Shown here: positions 43,987-53,385 of the stretch, piece by piece
How the letters are laid out: every line of letters begins with the position of its first letter
How positions within the stretch are numbered: position 1 is the stretch's first letter
Assembly: GCF_024753255.1 (NCBI RefSeq)
Contig: NZ_JANUHA010000012.1
Span: 62,001-126,000 of the forward strand
Length of the DNA: 64,000 nucleotides
Direction: 5' to 3'
DNA from: Massilia agri
GTDB taxonomy: Bacteria > Pseudomonadota > Gammaproteobacteria > Burkholderiales > Burkholderiaceae_D
Notes under the pieces: generated by a model
What the model was told of the DNA's origin: nothing
Seen by the model: only the letters and a program-made list of their open reading frames with translations
Databases searched by the model: none
Translations under genes and position numbers: made by a program

Positions 43987-45540
43987 TCAGGCACCGGCGC
44001 GGCGCGGCAGGGTCACGGTGAACGTGCTGCCCTGGCCCGCGCCGGCACTTCTGGCGCTCACAGTACCGTTGTGCAATTCCACCAGGCGCTTGACGAGCGA
44101 CAGACCGAGTCCGAGGCCGCCTTCGCCACGCTCGGGGTTGCGCGCTGCCTGCGTGAACGAATCAAAAATGCGCTCCAGCATGGCGGCGTCGATGCCGATG
44201 CCATTGTCCCGCACGACGATGTCGGCATGGCCCGGCCGGACATGCAGGGCCACCGTGATCTCGCCGCCCTCCGGCGTGTACCTGGCCGCATTCACCAGCA
44301 GATTGGTGAGGACCTGCACCAGCCGCTTGTGGTCTCCCATCACGAGCGCATGTTCCGCGGGCAGCTCGGCATGCAGGCGATGGCGGCGCTGCGTCATCCC
44401 GGGCCGGGTCTGCTCGATCGCGTCGCCGGCCACCTTGTGCAGGTCGACAGGCTGGTGTTCGATGGCGATCAGGCCCTGCCGGATGCGCGAGACGTCGAGC
44501 AGGTCCTCGATCAGGTGGCTGATGGTGTCGACCTGGCGCGCCACGATGTCGCCGGTGCGGCGCTGCTGCGCCGCGTCGACGCCGGCGGGCAGGCGCAGCA
44601 GGTCGGCGGCGGTGCGCAGCGGCGCCAGCGGATTGCGCAACTCGTGCGCAAGCACCGCCAGGAAACGGTCCTTGTTGGCGTCGGCTTCGCGCAGGGCCTG
44701 CAAGGCGTCTTCGAGCGCCGCGCCGGCCCGGCTCAGGCGCATGGCATTGTGCCAGGTGCTGACGACGAGGAAGGCGACGATGCTCCAGACCAGGAGCGCA
44801 ATGCCGGTATCGGTATCGACGAGCCCGACACGCAGCGCCGCCCACAGCGCCGCACCGGCCAGGACCGGCATCGCGACCGCCGACACCAGCAGGCGCCGCG
44901 CGGCCCGCGCCGCGGTCGTCGGGCCGGACACGGCCGCCATGAGGCCTTCCTCCGGCCGCGCGGCAAGACAGGCGGCCGACAGCATGATCGACACCAGCGA
45001 GGTCGGAATCGAGATGCCCGTACCCGGCAAGAAGTTATAGAGCGAGGTTTCCTGGAACAGGTAGCTGGCAAGCGTCAGCAGGGACAGGAACAGCACGGCC
45101 AGCGCCAGCCACTGCGCATGCAGGATGAAGCGCGGCCTGGACAGGCCTGCCAGGCTGAGGCCGATGCCGAGGAACATGGTGGCCGTGATCGGCGAGGAGA
45201 TGCCCCGGACGCCCGCGCGCACCAGCGGCGCGTCCAGCATGCCGAGCCGTTCGGCGCCATAGGCGGCCAGTATCGCCGCCGCGGCCGCGGTCAGCGCCAG
45301 GGCCTGCGGCAGCCCCGCTTCCCGGCGGCTTCCCCGCTGGCACCGCCACAGCGCCCAGCTAGCGACCAGGGTCAGCACCGTCGTCATCGGCACCATTGCC
45401 GGCAGGCCGGGAATGACCGACGTCAGCCTTTGCAGGTCGACCAGCCACCCCAGCATGCTGGCCGCGCCGATGCACGTACACACCCATGCGACCAGAACAG
45501 GCAGATTGTGCTTCGCTGTCTTGTTCACTACCTCGGACAT
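43987..45540 (-). CDS. Membrane sensor histidine kinase
   Basis: A 517-residue kinase. The N-terminal half (to about 260) has roughly seven TM helices with no known ligand domain. HisKA has LAHELRNPLAPL (His near 300) and HATPase has NLLVNAARYTPEGGE, RDNGIGIDAAML, GGLGLGLSLVKR and GSTFTVTLP. It is divergent from the patatin gene and has no response regulator beside it, so it is an orphan. Confidence 0.87.
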   Translation of the reverse strand: MSEVVNKTAKHNLPVLVAWVCTCIGAASMLGWLVDLQRLTSVIPGLPAMVPMTTVLTLVASWALWRCQRGSRREAGLPQALALTAAAAAILAAYGAERLGMLDAPLVRAGVRGISSPITATMFLGIGLSLAGLSRPRFILHAQWLALAVLFLSLLTLASYLFQETSLYNFLPGTGISIPTSLVSIMLSAACLAARPEEGLMAAVSGPTTAARAARRLLVSAVAMPVLAGAALWAALRVGLVDTDTGIALLVWSIVAFLVVSTWHNAMRLSRAGAALEDALQALREADANKDRFLAVLAHELRNPLAPLRTAADLLRLPAGVDAAQQRRTGDIVARQVDTISHLIEDLLDVSRIRQGLIAIEHQPVDLHKVAGDAIEQTRPGMTQRRHRLHAELPAEHALVMGDHKRLVQVLTNLLVNAARYTPEGGEITVALHVRPGHADIVVRDNGIGIDAAMLERIFDSFTQAARNPERGEGGLGLGLSLVKRLVELHNGTVSARSAGAGQGSTFTVTLPRRAGA

Positions 45541-45753
45541 CCATGAAATGATGTTGAATCAGTCTGCATATCATAGACGACATGCATGTTCGACAAGATT
45601 CCTTTGATTCCAGACGTTGTAGTTTCTCTTCGGCATTTAGAACGCCATTCTCCCGCTGCACCTTGATGCAATCGCTGGCGCGCTCTCAGGTAGCGTGCTG
45701 AACTGGTTCAACAGAAGCGGCGTCTGCCGTTTCTCAAGCCAGCAGGAGTACGC

Positions 45754-48700
45754 GTGCCCCCCTTCAACGCCGCCAACCTGACGCCCTCCCGGATTGCCGA
45801 CCTGCGCCGCAAGCTGAAAGCGGCCGGCTGCCGTCCGCCGCCCCAGGCCTGTACCCTGGGCGAACTGTCCGAGGCCATCGTCGAATTCCGCCGGCGCCAG
45901 GGCATCGCCGGGCGCGGCGTGCTCGACGCGCAGACCCTGCGCCGCCTGGACGAGGTCAGCGGCGCCACCTTCGGCGACATCTTCCGCGACGAACTCGACC
46001 TGCTGCGGCCGCAGCCGGAAACGCGCGCCGAGGCCGACGAACCATCCATGCGCGCCCACGGGGCCGGCCTGGTGGGCCTGGCCCTGTCCGGCGGCGGCGT
46101 GCGCAGCGCCACCTTCGGCCTCGGCGTGCTGCAGGCCATGGCCGGCCACAAGCTGCTGCGCCACCTCGACTACCTCTCCACCGTCTCCGGCGGCGGCTTC
46201 ATCGGCGGCTGGCTGTCAAAGTGCATCCACGAGCAGGGCGGCGACGTCGGGAAGGTCGAGGCGCTGCTGGCCCCGCCCGCCGGCACCGCCGAGGCGCCGG
46301 CGATCCGCTTCCTGCGCCAGTACAGCAATTACCTGTCCCCGCGCGGCGGCATGTTCAGCGCCGACACCTGGACCCTGATCGGCACCTATGTGCGCAATAC
46401 GGGCCTGAACCTGACCATGCTGGTGGCCTGGCTGTGCGCCCTGCTGCTGCTCCCGCGCGCCTGCGTGTGGGCGGTGCACCGCATCGTGGGGCCCGGCGGG
46501 GCCTGGGCCGCCTACGCCGACCTGGCCTGGATGTTCGGCATCCTGCTGTTCCTGGCGGCCGTGTTCTGCATCGCCCTGAGCATCTCGAGCAAACCGTCCG
46601 GCTCGCGCGGGCTGCGGCGCTTTCCGCTGTCGCAGGGCGCCGTGCTCTGGTGGATCAACCTGCCGCTGCTGCTGGCCGGCTTCCTCGGCAGCGTCGGGCT
46701 ATGGCGCCACGGCGGCATGGCGCCGTTCTGGGAGCTGGGCGCTCTGCCGGCCGAGCTGCAGGGACGCGCGCACTGGCTGCTGGCGCCGGGCTTCGTCTAC
46801 TTCGTGGTATGGGCCTGCGGCTGGTATATGGCGCACGACCGCATCAGCGTCTACCGGCGCGCCGGCTACACCCTGTGCACGGCGGCGCTGGTGGCGGTGC
46901 TGGCGGTGCTGTGCGCGTCCGTGCGCGCCTTCGCGCCCGAGATGATGGTGCAGCTGATGTCGCGCGAGAGCGCCGAACATATCGTCAACGGCCTGCTGTC
47001 GCTCTCCGCCGTGCTGGTGCTGTGCGCCATCGCCCTGGCCGTCATGCACCGCCTGCAGCCGCACCGTCCGCCGGCCGACGTGAGCCGCCTCGAGGTGCTC
47101 GAAGGCCTCTCGCACCTGCTGTGCGCGGTCGGCGCCCTCACCCTCGGTACGGTGCTGCTGCTGGGTGGCCTGGCCCTGCTGCCCGACCCCAGCACCCATC
47201 CGGTGCTGAACAATGCGATCGCCCTCACGACCTTCGGCATGCCGCTCATGATGGCGCTGTTCGCCGGCACCATGACGCTGATGATCGGCCTGATCGGCCG
47301 CATGTACAGCGACGCCAGCCGCGAATGGTGGAGCCGCCAGGGCGCCTGGACCTGGATCTTCGCGCTGGCCTGGGTCACGATGTTCGGTGTCGCCTTCTTC
47401 CTGTCGCCGCTGCTGCACTGGGCCTGGCTTACCTTCGAACCCTGGTCCACCATCAGCACCTTCGCCAGCTGGCTGTTCGTCACCTGGTTCGGCCTGAAGG
47501 CCGGCAGCAGCAGCGCCACAGGTTCGCGCAGCTCCGACTGGCGCCTCGACTTGTGCGCGCGCCTTGCTCCCTATGTGTTCACGGCCGGCGTGTTCGCCCT
47601 GCTGGGCGCCTTCGTGCAGTGGGTGGTGGCGCCGCCGCGGCTCGCCTGCCCCGCCCCCGTCACGCTCACCTGCGTCTACGGCCTGCACGCCAGCGCCACC
47701 CTGGAGACCAGCGGCGCGCGCCTGGCCACGGCCTTCGCCGGCTTCACGGTGGCCGCCCTGCTGCTCGGCTGGCGCGTGGACATCAACAAGTTTTCACTCT
47801 ACATGATGTACCGGAACCGCCTGGTGCGCGCCTACTTCGGCGCCAGCAACCGCGCGAGAAAGCCCCATCCCTTCACCGGCTTCGATCCGGGCGACGATCC
47901 GCTGCTGGCCGACCTGAAGCAGCAGCGCCCCTGCCACATCATCAACACCTCCCTCAACCTGGTCGGCGGCGAAGAACTGGCCTGGCGCACCCGCAAGGCG
48001 GCCTCCTTCACCTTCACGCCGCGCCACTGCGGCTTCGAGCTGCCGCCACAGTCCGCCGGCAGCGAAGCTGCGCGCGGCTGCTACCGGGCCACCAGCGACT
48101 ACGGCTCGCGCTCGGGAACCGGGGCCGACGACGACGCCGGCGTGCGGCTCGGGATGGCGATCGCCGTGTCCGGCGCGGCGGCCAGCCCGAACATGGGCGC
48201 GCACTCCTCGCCCCCGCTGAACTTCCTGATGACGATGTTCAATGTGCGCCTCGGGCGCTGGTGCCCGAATCCACGCAGGCAAGCCTGGCAGCAGTCCTCG
48301 CCGCCGGTCGGCCTGTTCAGCCTTCTCGCCGAACTGTTCGGCCTGACCAATGCCGACGCCAGCTACGTCTACCTGTCGGATGGCGGCCACTTCGACAATC
48401 TCGGGATCTACGAACTGGTACGGCGGCGCTGCCGCCTGATCGTCGCCGTGGACGGGGCCAGCGACGGCCTGTTCTCCTTCGAAGACCTCGGCAACGCGAT
48501 CCGCAAATGCGCCACCGACCTGCACGTGCGCATCGATCTCGACGTCGGCAAGCTCGCCCAGCGCGGCGGCGAGGGGCTGTGCGGCGCCAGCTGCGCGGTC
48601 GGCACGGTGCGCTACAGCCAGGTCGACGCGGGCGGCGTCGACGGCACCCTGCTCTACCTGAAGCCGGCCATCGTGGGAAGCGAGAACGCCGACCTGCTCA

Positions 48701-48960
48701 ACTACCGCAAGGTGCACCCCGCCTATCCGCACGAGAGCTCGGTGGACCAATGGTTCGACGAGACCCAGTTCGAGAGCTACCGGGCGCTCGGCCAGTACAT
48801 CGCCGACTGCGCCCTCGGTCCGGCAGCCGATGCCACACGGGCGCGCGAAGGCGGCTTCGACGTCGACGCGCTGTGCGCGCAGTTGTGGCGCCGGCATGGG
48901 CCCCGGGACGGCGCCCCGCTTCCAGCCGACCGCCCGGGCGTGCGCGAAGGCTGCCGCTAG
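45754..48960 (+). CDS. Large multi-TM patatin-like phospholipase
   Basis: A 1068-residue protein, GTG start with AGGAG upstream. A helical N-terminal region (about 1-100) leads to the patatin glycine-rich oxyanion motif LALSGGGVRSATFG (about 108-121) and a nucleophile elbow TVSGGGFIGG (about 144-153; the Ser is in S-G-G-G). About nine TM helices (about 205-650) are inserted, and the catalytic Asp is in LSDGGHFDNLG (about 874-884). It should be an acyl hydrolase embedded in a membrane. The inserted TM block is the striking feature. Convergent overlap with the aldo/keto reductase gene by four bases. Confidence 0.85.
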   Translation: MPPFNAANLTPSRIADLRRKLKAAGCRPPPQACTLGELSEAIVEFRRRQGIAGRGVLDAQTLRRLDEVSGATFGDIFRDELDLLRPQPETRAEADEPSMRAHGAGLVGLALSGGGVRSATFGLGVLQAMAGHKLLRHLDYLSTVSGGGFIGGWLSKCIHEQGGDVGKVEALLAPPAGTAEAPAIRFLRQYSNYLSPRGGMFSADTWTLIGTYVRNTGLNLTMLVAWLCALLLLPRACVWAVHRIVGPGGAWAAYADLAWMFGILLFLAAVFCIALSISSKPSGSRGLRRFPLSQGAVLWWINLPLLLAGFLGSVGLWRHGGMAPFWELGALPAELQGRAHWLLAPGFVYFVVWACGWYMAHDRISVYRRAGYTLCTAALVAVLAVLCASVRAFAPEMMVQLMSRESAEHIVNGLLSLSAVLVLCAIALAVMHRLQPHRPPADVSRLEVLEGLSHLLCAVGALTLGTVLLLGGLALLPDPSTHPVLNNAIALTTFGMPLMMALFAGTMTLMIGLIGRMYSDASREWWSRQGAWTWIFALAWVTMFGVAFFLSPLLHWAWLTFEPWSTISTFASWLFVTWFGLKAGSSSATGSRSSDWRLDLCARLAPYVFTAGVFALLGAFVQWVVAPPRLACPAPVTLTCVYGLHASATLETSGARLATAFAGFTVAALLLGWRVDINKFSLYMMYRNRLVRAYFGASNRARKPHPFTGFDPGDDPLLADLKQQRPCHIINTSLNLVGGEELAWRTRKAASFTFTPRHCGFELPPQSAGSEAARGCYRATSDYGSRSGTGADDDAGVRLGMAIAVSGAAASPNMGAHSSPPLNFLMTMFNVRLGRWCPNPRRQAWQQSSPPVGLFSLLAELFGLTNADASYVYLSDGGHFDNLGIYELVRRRCRLIVAVDGASDGLFSFEDLGNAIRKCATDLHVRIDLDVGKLAQRGGEGLCGASCAVGTVRYSQVDAGGVDGTLLYLKPAIVGSENADLLNYRKVHPAYPHESSVDQWFDETQFESYRALGQYIADCALGPAADATRAREGGFDVDALCAQLWRRHGPRDGAPLPADRPGVREGCR

Positions 48961-49823
48961 CGGCCGATCTTCTCCAGCGCCGCAAGCGCTTCCTCGTCCA
49001 GCACCAGGCTGCCGGCCGCCAGGTTCTCGCGCAGGTGGGTGATCGACTTGGTGCCGGGGATCAGGAGGATGTTGGGCGAGCGCTGCAGCAGCCAGGCAAT
49101 CGCCACCTGCATTGGCGTCGCGCCCAGCCGCCGTGCGAGTACCGACAGGCTGTCCGACTGCAGCGGCGAGAAGCCGCCCAGCGGGAAGAAAGGCACGTAG
49201 GCGATGCCCTGGCGCGCCAGCGCGTCGATCATGGCGTCGTCCTGGCGGTGCACCAGGTTGTACATGTTCTGCACGCAGGCGACCGGCACGATGCGTTGCG
49301 CCTCCTCGAGCTGGGCCATCGTGACGTTGCTCAGGCCAATGTGCTTCACCAGCCCGCGCTCGCGTAGTCCGGCCAGGGCTTCGACCTGTGCGGCGATCGA
49401 TCCCTCCGCCGGTCCGTGTACGTCGAACATGGCGCGGAAGTTCACCACGTCCAGCCGTTCCAGGCCCAGGTTGCGCAGGTTGTCGTGGACGGCCTGTTCC
49501 AGCTCTTGCGGCGAATCCGCCAGCAGCCAGTTTCCCTGCTCGTCGCGCCGCGCGCCGATCTTGGTGACGATCGTGAGGCCCTCCCGGTAGGGGTGCAACG
49601 CTGCGCGGATCAGCTGGTTGGTGACGTGCGGACCGTAGAAATCCGAGGTATCGATGTGGTCGACGCCGAGCAGCAGCGCTTCGCGCAGCACGGCAAGCGC
49701 CGCGTCGCGGTCCGGCGGAGGGCCGAAGACGCCCGGGCCGGCCAGCTGCATGGCGCCGTAGCCGAGGCGGCGTACTTCGCGCGAACCGAGACGATAGCTG
49801 CCTGCCTGGTCGATGGTGGTCAT
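48957..49823 (-). CDS. Aldo/keto reductase (YdbC-like)
   Basis: A 288-residue NADPH-dependent oxidoreductase with the TIM-barrel AKR motifs: HIDTSDFYGPHV (catalytic Tyr), VTKIGARRD (Lys), KHIGLSNVTM, and IPGTKSITHLREN for cofactor binding. The region VVNFRAMFD in the usual His position resembles the YdbC/pyridoxal reductase branch. GAGGAG precedes the ATG. It is divergent from a LysR gene, its probable regulator. Confidence 0.88.
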   Translation of the reverse strand: MTTIDQAGSYRLGSREVRRLGYGAMQLAGPGVFGPPPDRDAALAVLREALLLGVDHIDTSDFYGPHVTNQLIRAALHPYREGLTIVTKIGARRDEQGNWLLADSPQELEQAVHDNLRNLGLERLDVVNFRAMFDVHGPAEGSIAAQVEALAGLRERGLVKHIGLSNVTMAQLEEAQRIVPVACVQNMYNLVHRQDDAMIDALARQGIAYVPFFPLGGFSPLQSDSLSVLARRLGATPMQVAIAWLLQRSPNILLIPGTKSITHLRENLAAGSLVLDEEALAALEKIGR

Positions 49824-49846
49824 TGCTGTTCTCCTCAAGTAGTTTG

Positions 49847-49895
49847 GTGCAACAACGATACGTCCGCGCGCCCGGACATACAATCCAGGTTGCAC
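49847..49895. promoter_or_regulatory. Inverted repeat in the AKR/LysR divergent region
   Basis: GTGCAAC (49847-49853) and GTTGCAC (49889-49895) are a perfect 7-bp inverted pair separated by 35 bases; a smaller GTCC/GGAC pair lies inside. The position between divergent starts fits a LysR-controlled promoter. Confidence 0.4.
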
Positions 49896-49922
49896 TGGAC
49901 AACTTGTACGGAAAATCGAACA

Positions 49923-50831
49923 ATGAAGATCGACCTCGGCGATTTATCCGCCTTCGTGGCGGTGGCGCGGGCCGGCGGCTTTCGCGACGCGGCGCGCCTG
50001 AACGACAGCAGCGCCTCGGGCCTTTCCGACGCCGTGCGCCGGCTGGAAGCCCGTCTCGGCGTGCGCCTGCTGAACCGGACGACCCGCAGCGTCGTGCCCA
50101 CCGAGGCGGGCCGCAGCCTGCTCGCGCGCCTCGATCCGGTGCTGAGCGAAGTCGACAAGGCCCTGGACGTGGTCAACGGCTTTCGCGACACCCCGGCGGG
50201 CACCTTGCGCCTGAACGTGCCGATGAGCGCCGCCCGCCTGGTGCTGCCCTCCATCGTCCCGCGCTTCCTGGCCGCCTACCCGGAGATCACGCTGGAAGTC
50301 ACCGCCGAGGAGAGTTTCGTCGACGTGCTGGCGGCCGGCTGCGACGCCGGCATCCGCTACGAGGAGCGGCTGGAGCAGGACATGGTAGCGGTGCCGATCG
50401 GTCCGCGCGTGCAGCGTTTCGCGGCGGCTGCCTCGCCAGACTACCTGGCGCGGCGCGGCCGTCCGGATCACCCGCGCGATCTGCTGCAGCATGCCTGCCT
50501 GCGCGGGCGCTTCCCCAGTGGAGCCGCGATCGCCTGGGAGTTCGAGCGCGATGGCGAGCGCCTGAGTGTGAACCCGTCCGGGCCCCTGCTCGTGCAGATC
50601 GGCGGCGCGGTCGATCTGGCGGTCGACGCGGCGGTAGCGGGCACCGGCATCGTCTACCTATTCGAAGATTGGCTGCGGCCCTATATCGAACGTGGCGAGC
50701 TGGCGCCGGTGCTGGAGGCATGGTGGCCGCGGTTTTCGGGGCCGTATCTGTATTACGCAGGCCGCAAGCTGCTGCCGGCTCCCTTACGCGCCTTCGTGGA
50801 CTTCATCAAGAAAGAGGAAAGCGCGCGATAG
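49923..50831 (+). CDS. LysR family transcriptional regulator
   Basis: A 302-residue regulator. The HTH covers FVAVARAGGFRDAARLNDSSASGLSDAVRRLEA, followed by RLLNRTTRSVVPTEAG. The effector domain is the usual type. It is divergent from the aldo/keto reductase gene, which it probably controls. It is convergent with the REC-TPR gene (5-base gap). Confidence 0.88.
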   Translation: MKIDLGDLSAFVAVARAGGFRDAARLNDSSASGLSDAVRRLEARLGVRLLNRTTRSVVPTEAGRSLLARLDPVLSEVDKALDVVNGFRDTPAGTLRLNVPMSAARLVLPSIVPRFLAAYPEITLEVTAEESFVDVLAAGCDAGIRYEERLEQDMVAVPIGPRVQRFAAAASPDYLARRGRPDHPRDLLQHACLRGRFPSGAAIAWEFERDGERLSVNPSGPLLVQIGGAVDLAVDAAVAGTGIVYLFEDWLRPYIERGELAPVLEAWWPRFSGPYLYYAGRKLLPAPLRAFVDFIKKEESAR

Positions 50832-50836
50832 GATGC

Positions 50837-52570
50837 TTACGCGGCAGCCGCCTCTCCAGGCGGCTCGTGCGGCGAAACATCCTTCGGCGCCTCCTCCACC
50901 TTCGGCGCCAGCGCCAGCAGCTGCTCGATCAGCTGCGCGAAACGCTGCTGGCCGGGCGCCAGGCGGTCCGCCTGCGCCAGCACGGCATGCGCCTCGTCCG
51001 ACAGCAGGACGCTGAAGCCGCGCTGCTGCATGCACGAGACCAGGATCTGCGCCGAATTGAACAGGATGCGCACATTGTGCGGCAGCGCGGCGCGGGCATT
51101 CCTCATCCATTCGACCGCCTCGGGCAGCTTGTTGGTCTTCCACAGCAGCACGCCCTGGTTCATCAGGTCCACCGCTTCCTTGCGCGCCTTGCGGATCAGG
51201 GCCTCGCCCTCGTCGCCCATGCGCGCCTTCTCGAAGATCTTCTGCACCTCGTCCTGCAGCAGCACGTTGTCGTGGTTGTTGCGGATCACGTAGCACAGCA
51301 GGTCCACCGGCGCTTCCTTCACGCCCACCGCGAACAGCAGGGTCGCCATCTCGAGGCAGGTCGTCACGTCCGGACGCTCGGGATTGGACTGCAGCAGCGC
51401 TTCCAGCTCGTCGCCGGCCTTGCGCGCGCGCCGGTAGTCGCCGCTCTCGTGGTAGACCAGGCCTTCGGTGATCTTGGCGCGCAGCTCGATGTCCGGGTGC
51501 TCGGCGAAGAACTCGCGCTGGGCCGCGTTCAGCAGCAGCAGCGCCTCCTTCGGGTCGTTCTTCAGGCCGCATACGCGCGCCAGGCCCAGGTAGGCGTCGG
51601 GCGTCTTGCGGATCGAGTACTCGCCGATCGCGATGCATTTGCGGAAGGCCTTCTCGGCCATGCCCACGTTCCCCAGCTTCAGGCAGGCCTGGCCGAGGTT
51701 GCGCTGGCGCGGCACCGAGTTGGGCGAGAGCTTGGCGGCGCGCTCCAGGATGCCGAGCGCCTCTTCGTGCTTGCCCATGCTCTGGTAGGCCTGCGCCAGC
51801 CCGTCGTAGGCGTCGATGTAGTAGCGGTTCTCGGCGATCACGGTGGCGAACATCTGGCGCGCCTGCTCGTGGTCGCCGTCCGCCATGCGGATCCTGGCCA
51901 GGCCCGCGCGCGCCCACTGGTATTCGCGCTGGGCCAGCACGCGTTCGTAGGTCTCGCGCGCCTTGGCGGGTTCGCCGCACTTCTCCATCAGGCGCGCCTT
52001 CATGCGCAGCAGGTCGATCTCGTGGACGCGGTTGGCCGCGATCTGCTCGTCGCACAGGCGCGCGGCGCGCAGGTAGTCCTTCTCGGCAAACGCATGGTCG
52101 ATCGGGTTGAACACCTGCTTCTTGCGCCAGACGCGGTTCAGGCGCGTCAGCAGCACGCCCTCGGTGATCGGCTTGACGAGATAGGCGTCCGGCTGGTGCT
52201 CGGCCGCCCCCATCACTGATTCGACGGTCTTCTCGGCCGACACCATCAGGAACACGCTCGAGGGCAGCAGCAGGTTGCGGATGCGCGCTTCTTCCAGCAC
52301 CTGCTGGCCGTTCTTGCCTTCGCCCAGGTTGTAGTCGCACAGGACCACGTCGTAGCGGGTCTTGTTCAGCAGGGCCATCGCCTCGCCGCCGCTGGAGGCC
52401 TGGTCGATATTGCGCGCGCCCAGGCTGCGCAGGCTTTCGCGCAGCAGCTGGCGCACCCCGATGAAGTCATCGACCACGAGGTAGTTCTTGGCGGCCCAGT
52501 CGACCTGCTCGACGGCGCTGGGCGCGGGCAGCGGGGCGGCCGGGCTGATGAAGTTGGCGGGCGCGTTCAT
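50837..52570 (-). CDS. REC-TPR response regulator
   Basis: A 577-residue protein. REC (about 28-150) has YLVVDDFIG and phospho-acceptor Asp79 in CDYN, with conserved Lys in YLVKP. From about 155 to 560 there are TPR-like helical repeats (for instance YIDAYDGLAQAYQSMGKHEE), giving a protein-interaction scaffold. There is no DNA-binding or enzyme domain. Its ATG overlaps the stop of the kinase by four bases, so kinase and regulator are a coupled pair. Confidence 0.87.
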   Translation of the reverse strand: MNAPANFISPAAPLPAPSAVEQVDWAAKNYLVVDDFIGVRQLLRESLRSLGARNIDQASSGGEAMALLNKTRYDVVLCDYNLGEGKNGQQVLEEARIRNLLLPSSVFLMVSAEKTVESVMGAAEHQPDAYLVKPITEGVLLTRLNRVWRKKQVFNPIDHAFAEKDYLRAARLCDEQIAANRVHEIDLLRMKARLMEKCGEPAKARETYERVLAQREYQWARAGLARIRMADGDHEQARQMFATVIAENRYYIDAYDGLAQAYQSMGKHEEALGILERAAKLSPNSVPRQRNLGQACLKLGNVGMAEKAFRKCIAIGEYSIRKTPDAYLGLARVCGLKNDPKEALLLLNAAQREFFAEHPDIELRAKITEGLVYHESGDYRRARKAGDELEALLQSNPERPDVTTCLEMATLLFAVGVKEAPVDLLCYVIRNNHDNVLLQDEVQKIFEKARMGDEGEALIRKARKEAVDLMNQGVLLWKTNKLPEAVEWMRNARAALPHNVRILFNSAQILVSCMQQRGFSVLLSDEAHAVLAQADRLAPGQQRFAQLIEQLLALAPKVEEAPKDVSPHEPPGEAAAA

Positions 52571-53274
52571 GGCAGGGTCAGGATGAAGCAGCCGCCGCCA
52601 AGCTCGCCGCCGTTTTCGAGGCGCACGCTGCCCGCACGGTCGCGGTGGCGGTGCATGCGCGCGACTTCGCGCGAGAAGTGCAGGCCCAGGCCGGCGCTGT
52701 TGGTCAGGAAGTTCACGCCGCTGGCATTCGCGTCCATCGCGGCGCCGCCCGCCGCCAGCAGGGAGGGCGGATAGCCGGCGCCGTTGTCCTCGACGCGGAT
52801 CTCCAGCCAGCCGTCGCGTTCGCGCGCACGGAGGCGGATGCGGTCGCGCGTGTAGTGCACCGCGTTGTTGATCGCGTGCGAGACCACGCCGACGATCAGG
52901 TCTTCGTCGAAATGCCAGACCAGCTCCGCGTCCACGTCGAGTTCGAGTTCGACGCCGCGCGAGGCGAGCAGGACGCGCTCCATCCCCACCACCTGCTCGA
53001 CCAGCTGGCCGATCTCGAGCGGCTGCACGTCGAAAGGATATTCGGGCGTGCCGACGCGTTTATACAGCGCCAGCAGCTGCATCAGGTTGTCGTTCAGGCG
53101 GCGCGTCTGGTACAGCATCTGCGCCATTTGCGCGTACGCCTTCTCGGTCTCGGGCGACGCGCCGTCGAGCAGGCGCTCCAGCGTGCCGGACAGGACGCTG
53201 ATCGAATTCTTCATGTCGTGAGCAGTGGACGCGAGGAACAGGAACAGCTCGCTCGATTGTGGGGAGTCTTCCAT
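52567..53274 (-). CDS. Short cytoplasmic histidine kinase
   Basis: A 235-residue protein that starts almost directly at the dimerisation helix: TAHDMKNSISVLSG carries the His at residue 19. HATPase has HAINNAVHYTRD, VEDNGAGYPP and SAGLGLHFSREVA. It has no sensor domain, so input must come from a partner. Its stop overlaps the start of the REC-TPR gene by four bases. A TATAAT lies about 40 bases upstream of its ATG on the same strand. Confidence 0.85.
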   Translation of the reverse strand: MEDSPQSSELFLFLASTAHDMKNSISVLSGTLERLLDGASPETEKAYAQMAQMLYQTRRLNDNLMQLLALYKRVGTPEYPFDVQPLEIGQLVEQVVGMERVLLASRGVELELDVDAELVWHFDEDLIVGVVSHAINNAVHYTRDRIRLRARERDGWLEIRVEDNGAGYPPSLLAAGGAAMDANASGVNFLTNSAGLGLHFSREVARMHRHRDRAGSVRLENGGELGGGCFILTLP

Positions 53275-53313
53275 CGATGGGGCCGGCCGGGCCAGAAAAG
53301 TTACCGTACGTTA

Positions 53314-53337
53314 ATTATACCGTCGGCCATTTGACAA
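53314..53337 (-). promoter_or_regulatory. Candidate promoter of the kinase/REC-TPR operon
   Basis: Minus-strand TATAAT (53319-53314) lies 39 bases before the kinase start. The upstream TTGTCA has only a 12-base spacer, so the -35 is weak or absent. The -10 position fits well. Confidence 0.35.
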
Positions 53338-53385
53338 TCCCCTCACGGAATGTAACTTATGGCTGAGTTACAACAAGATGGCGTG

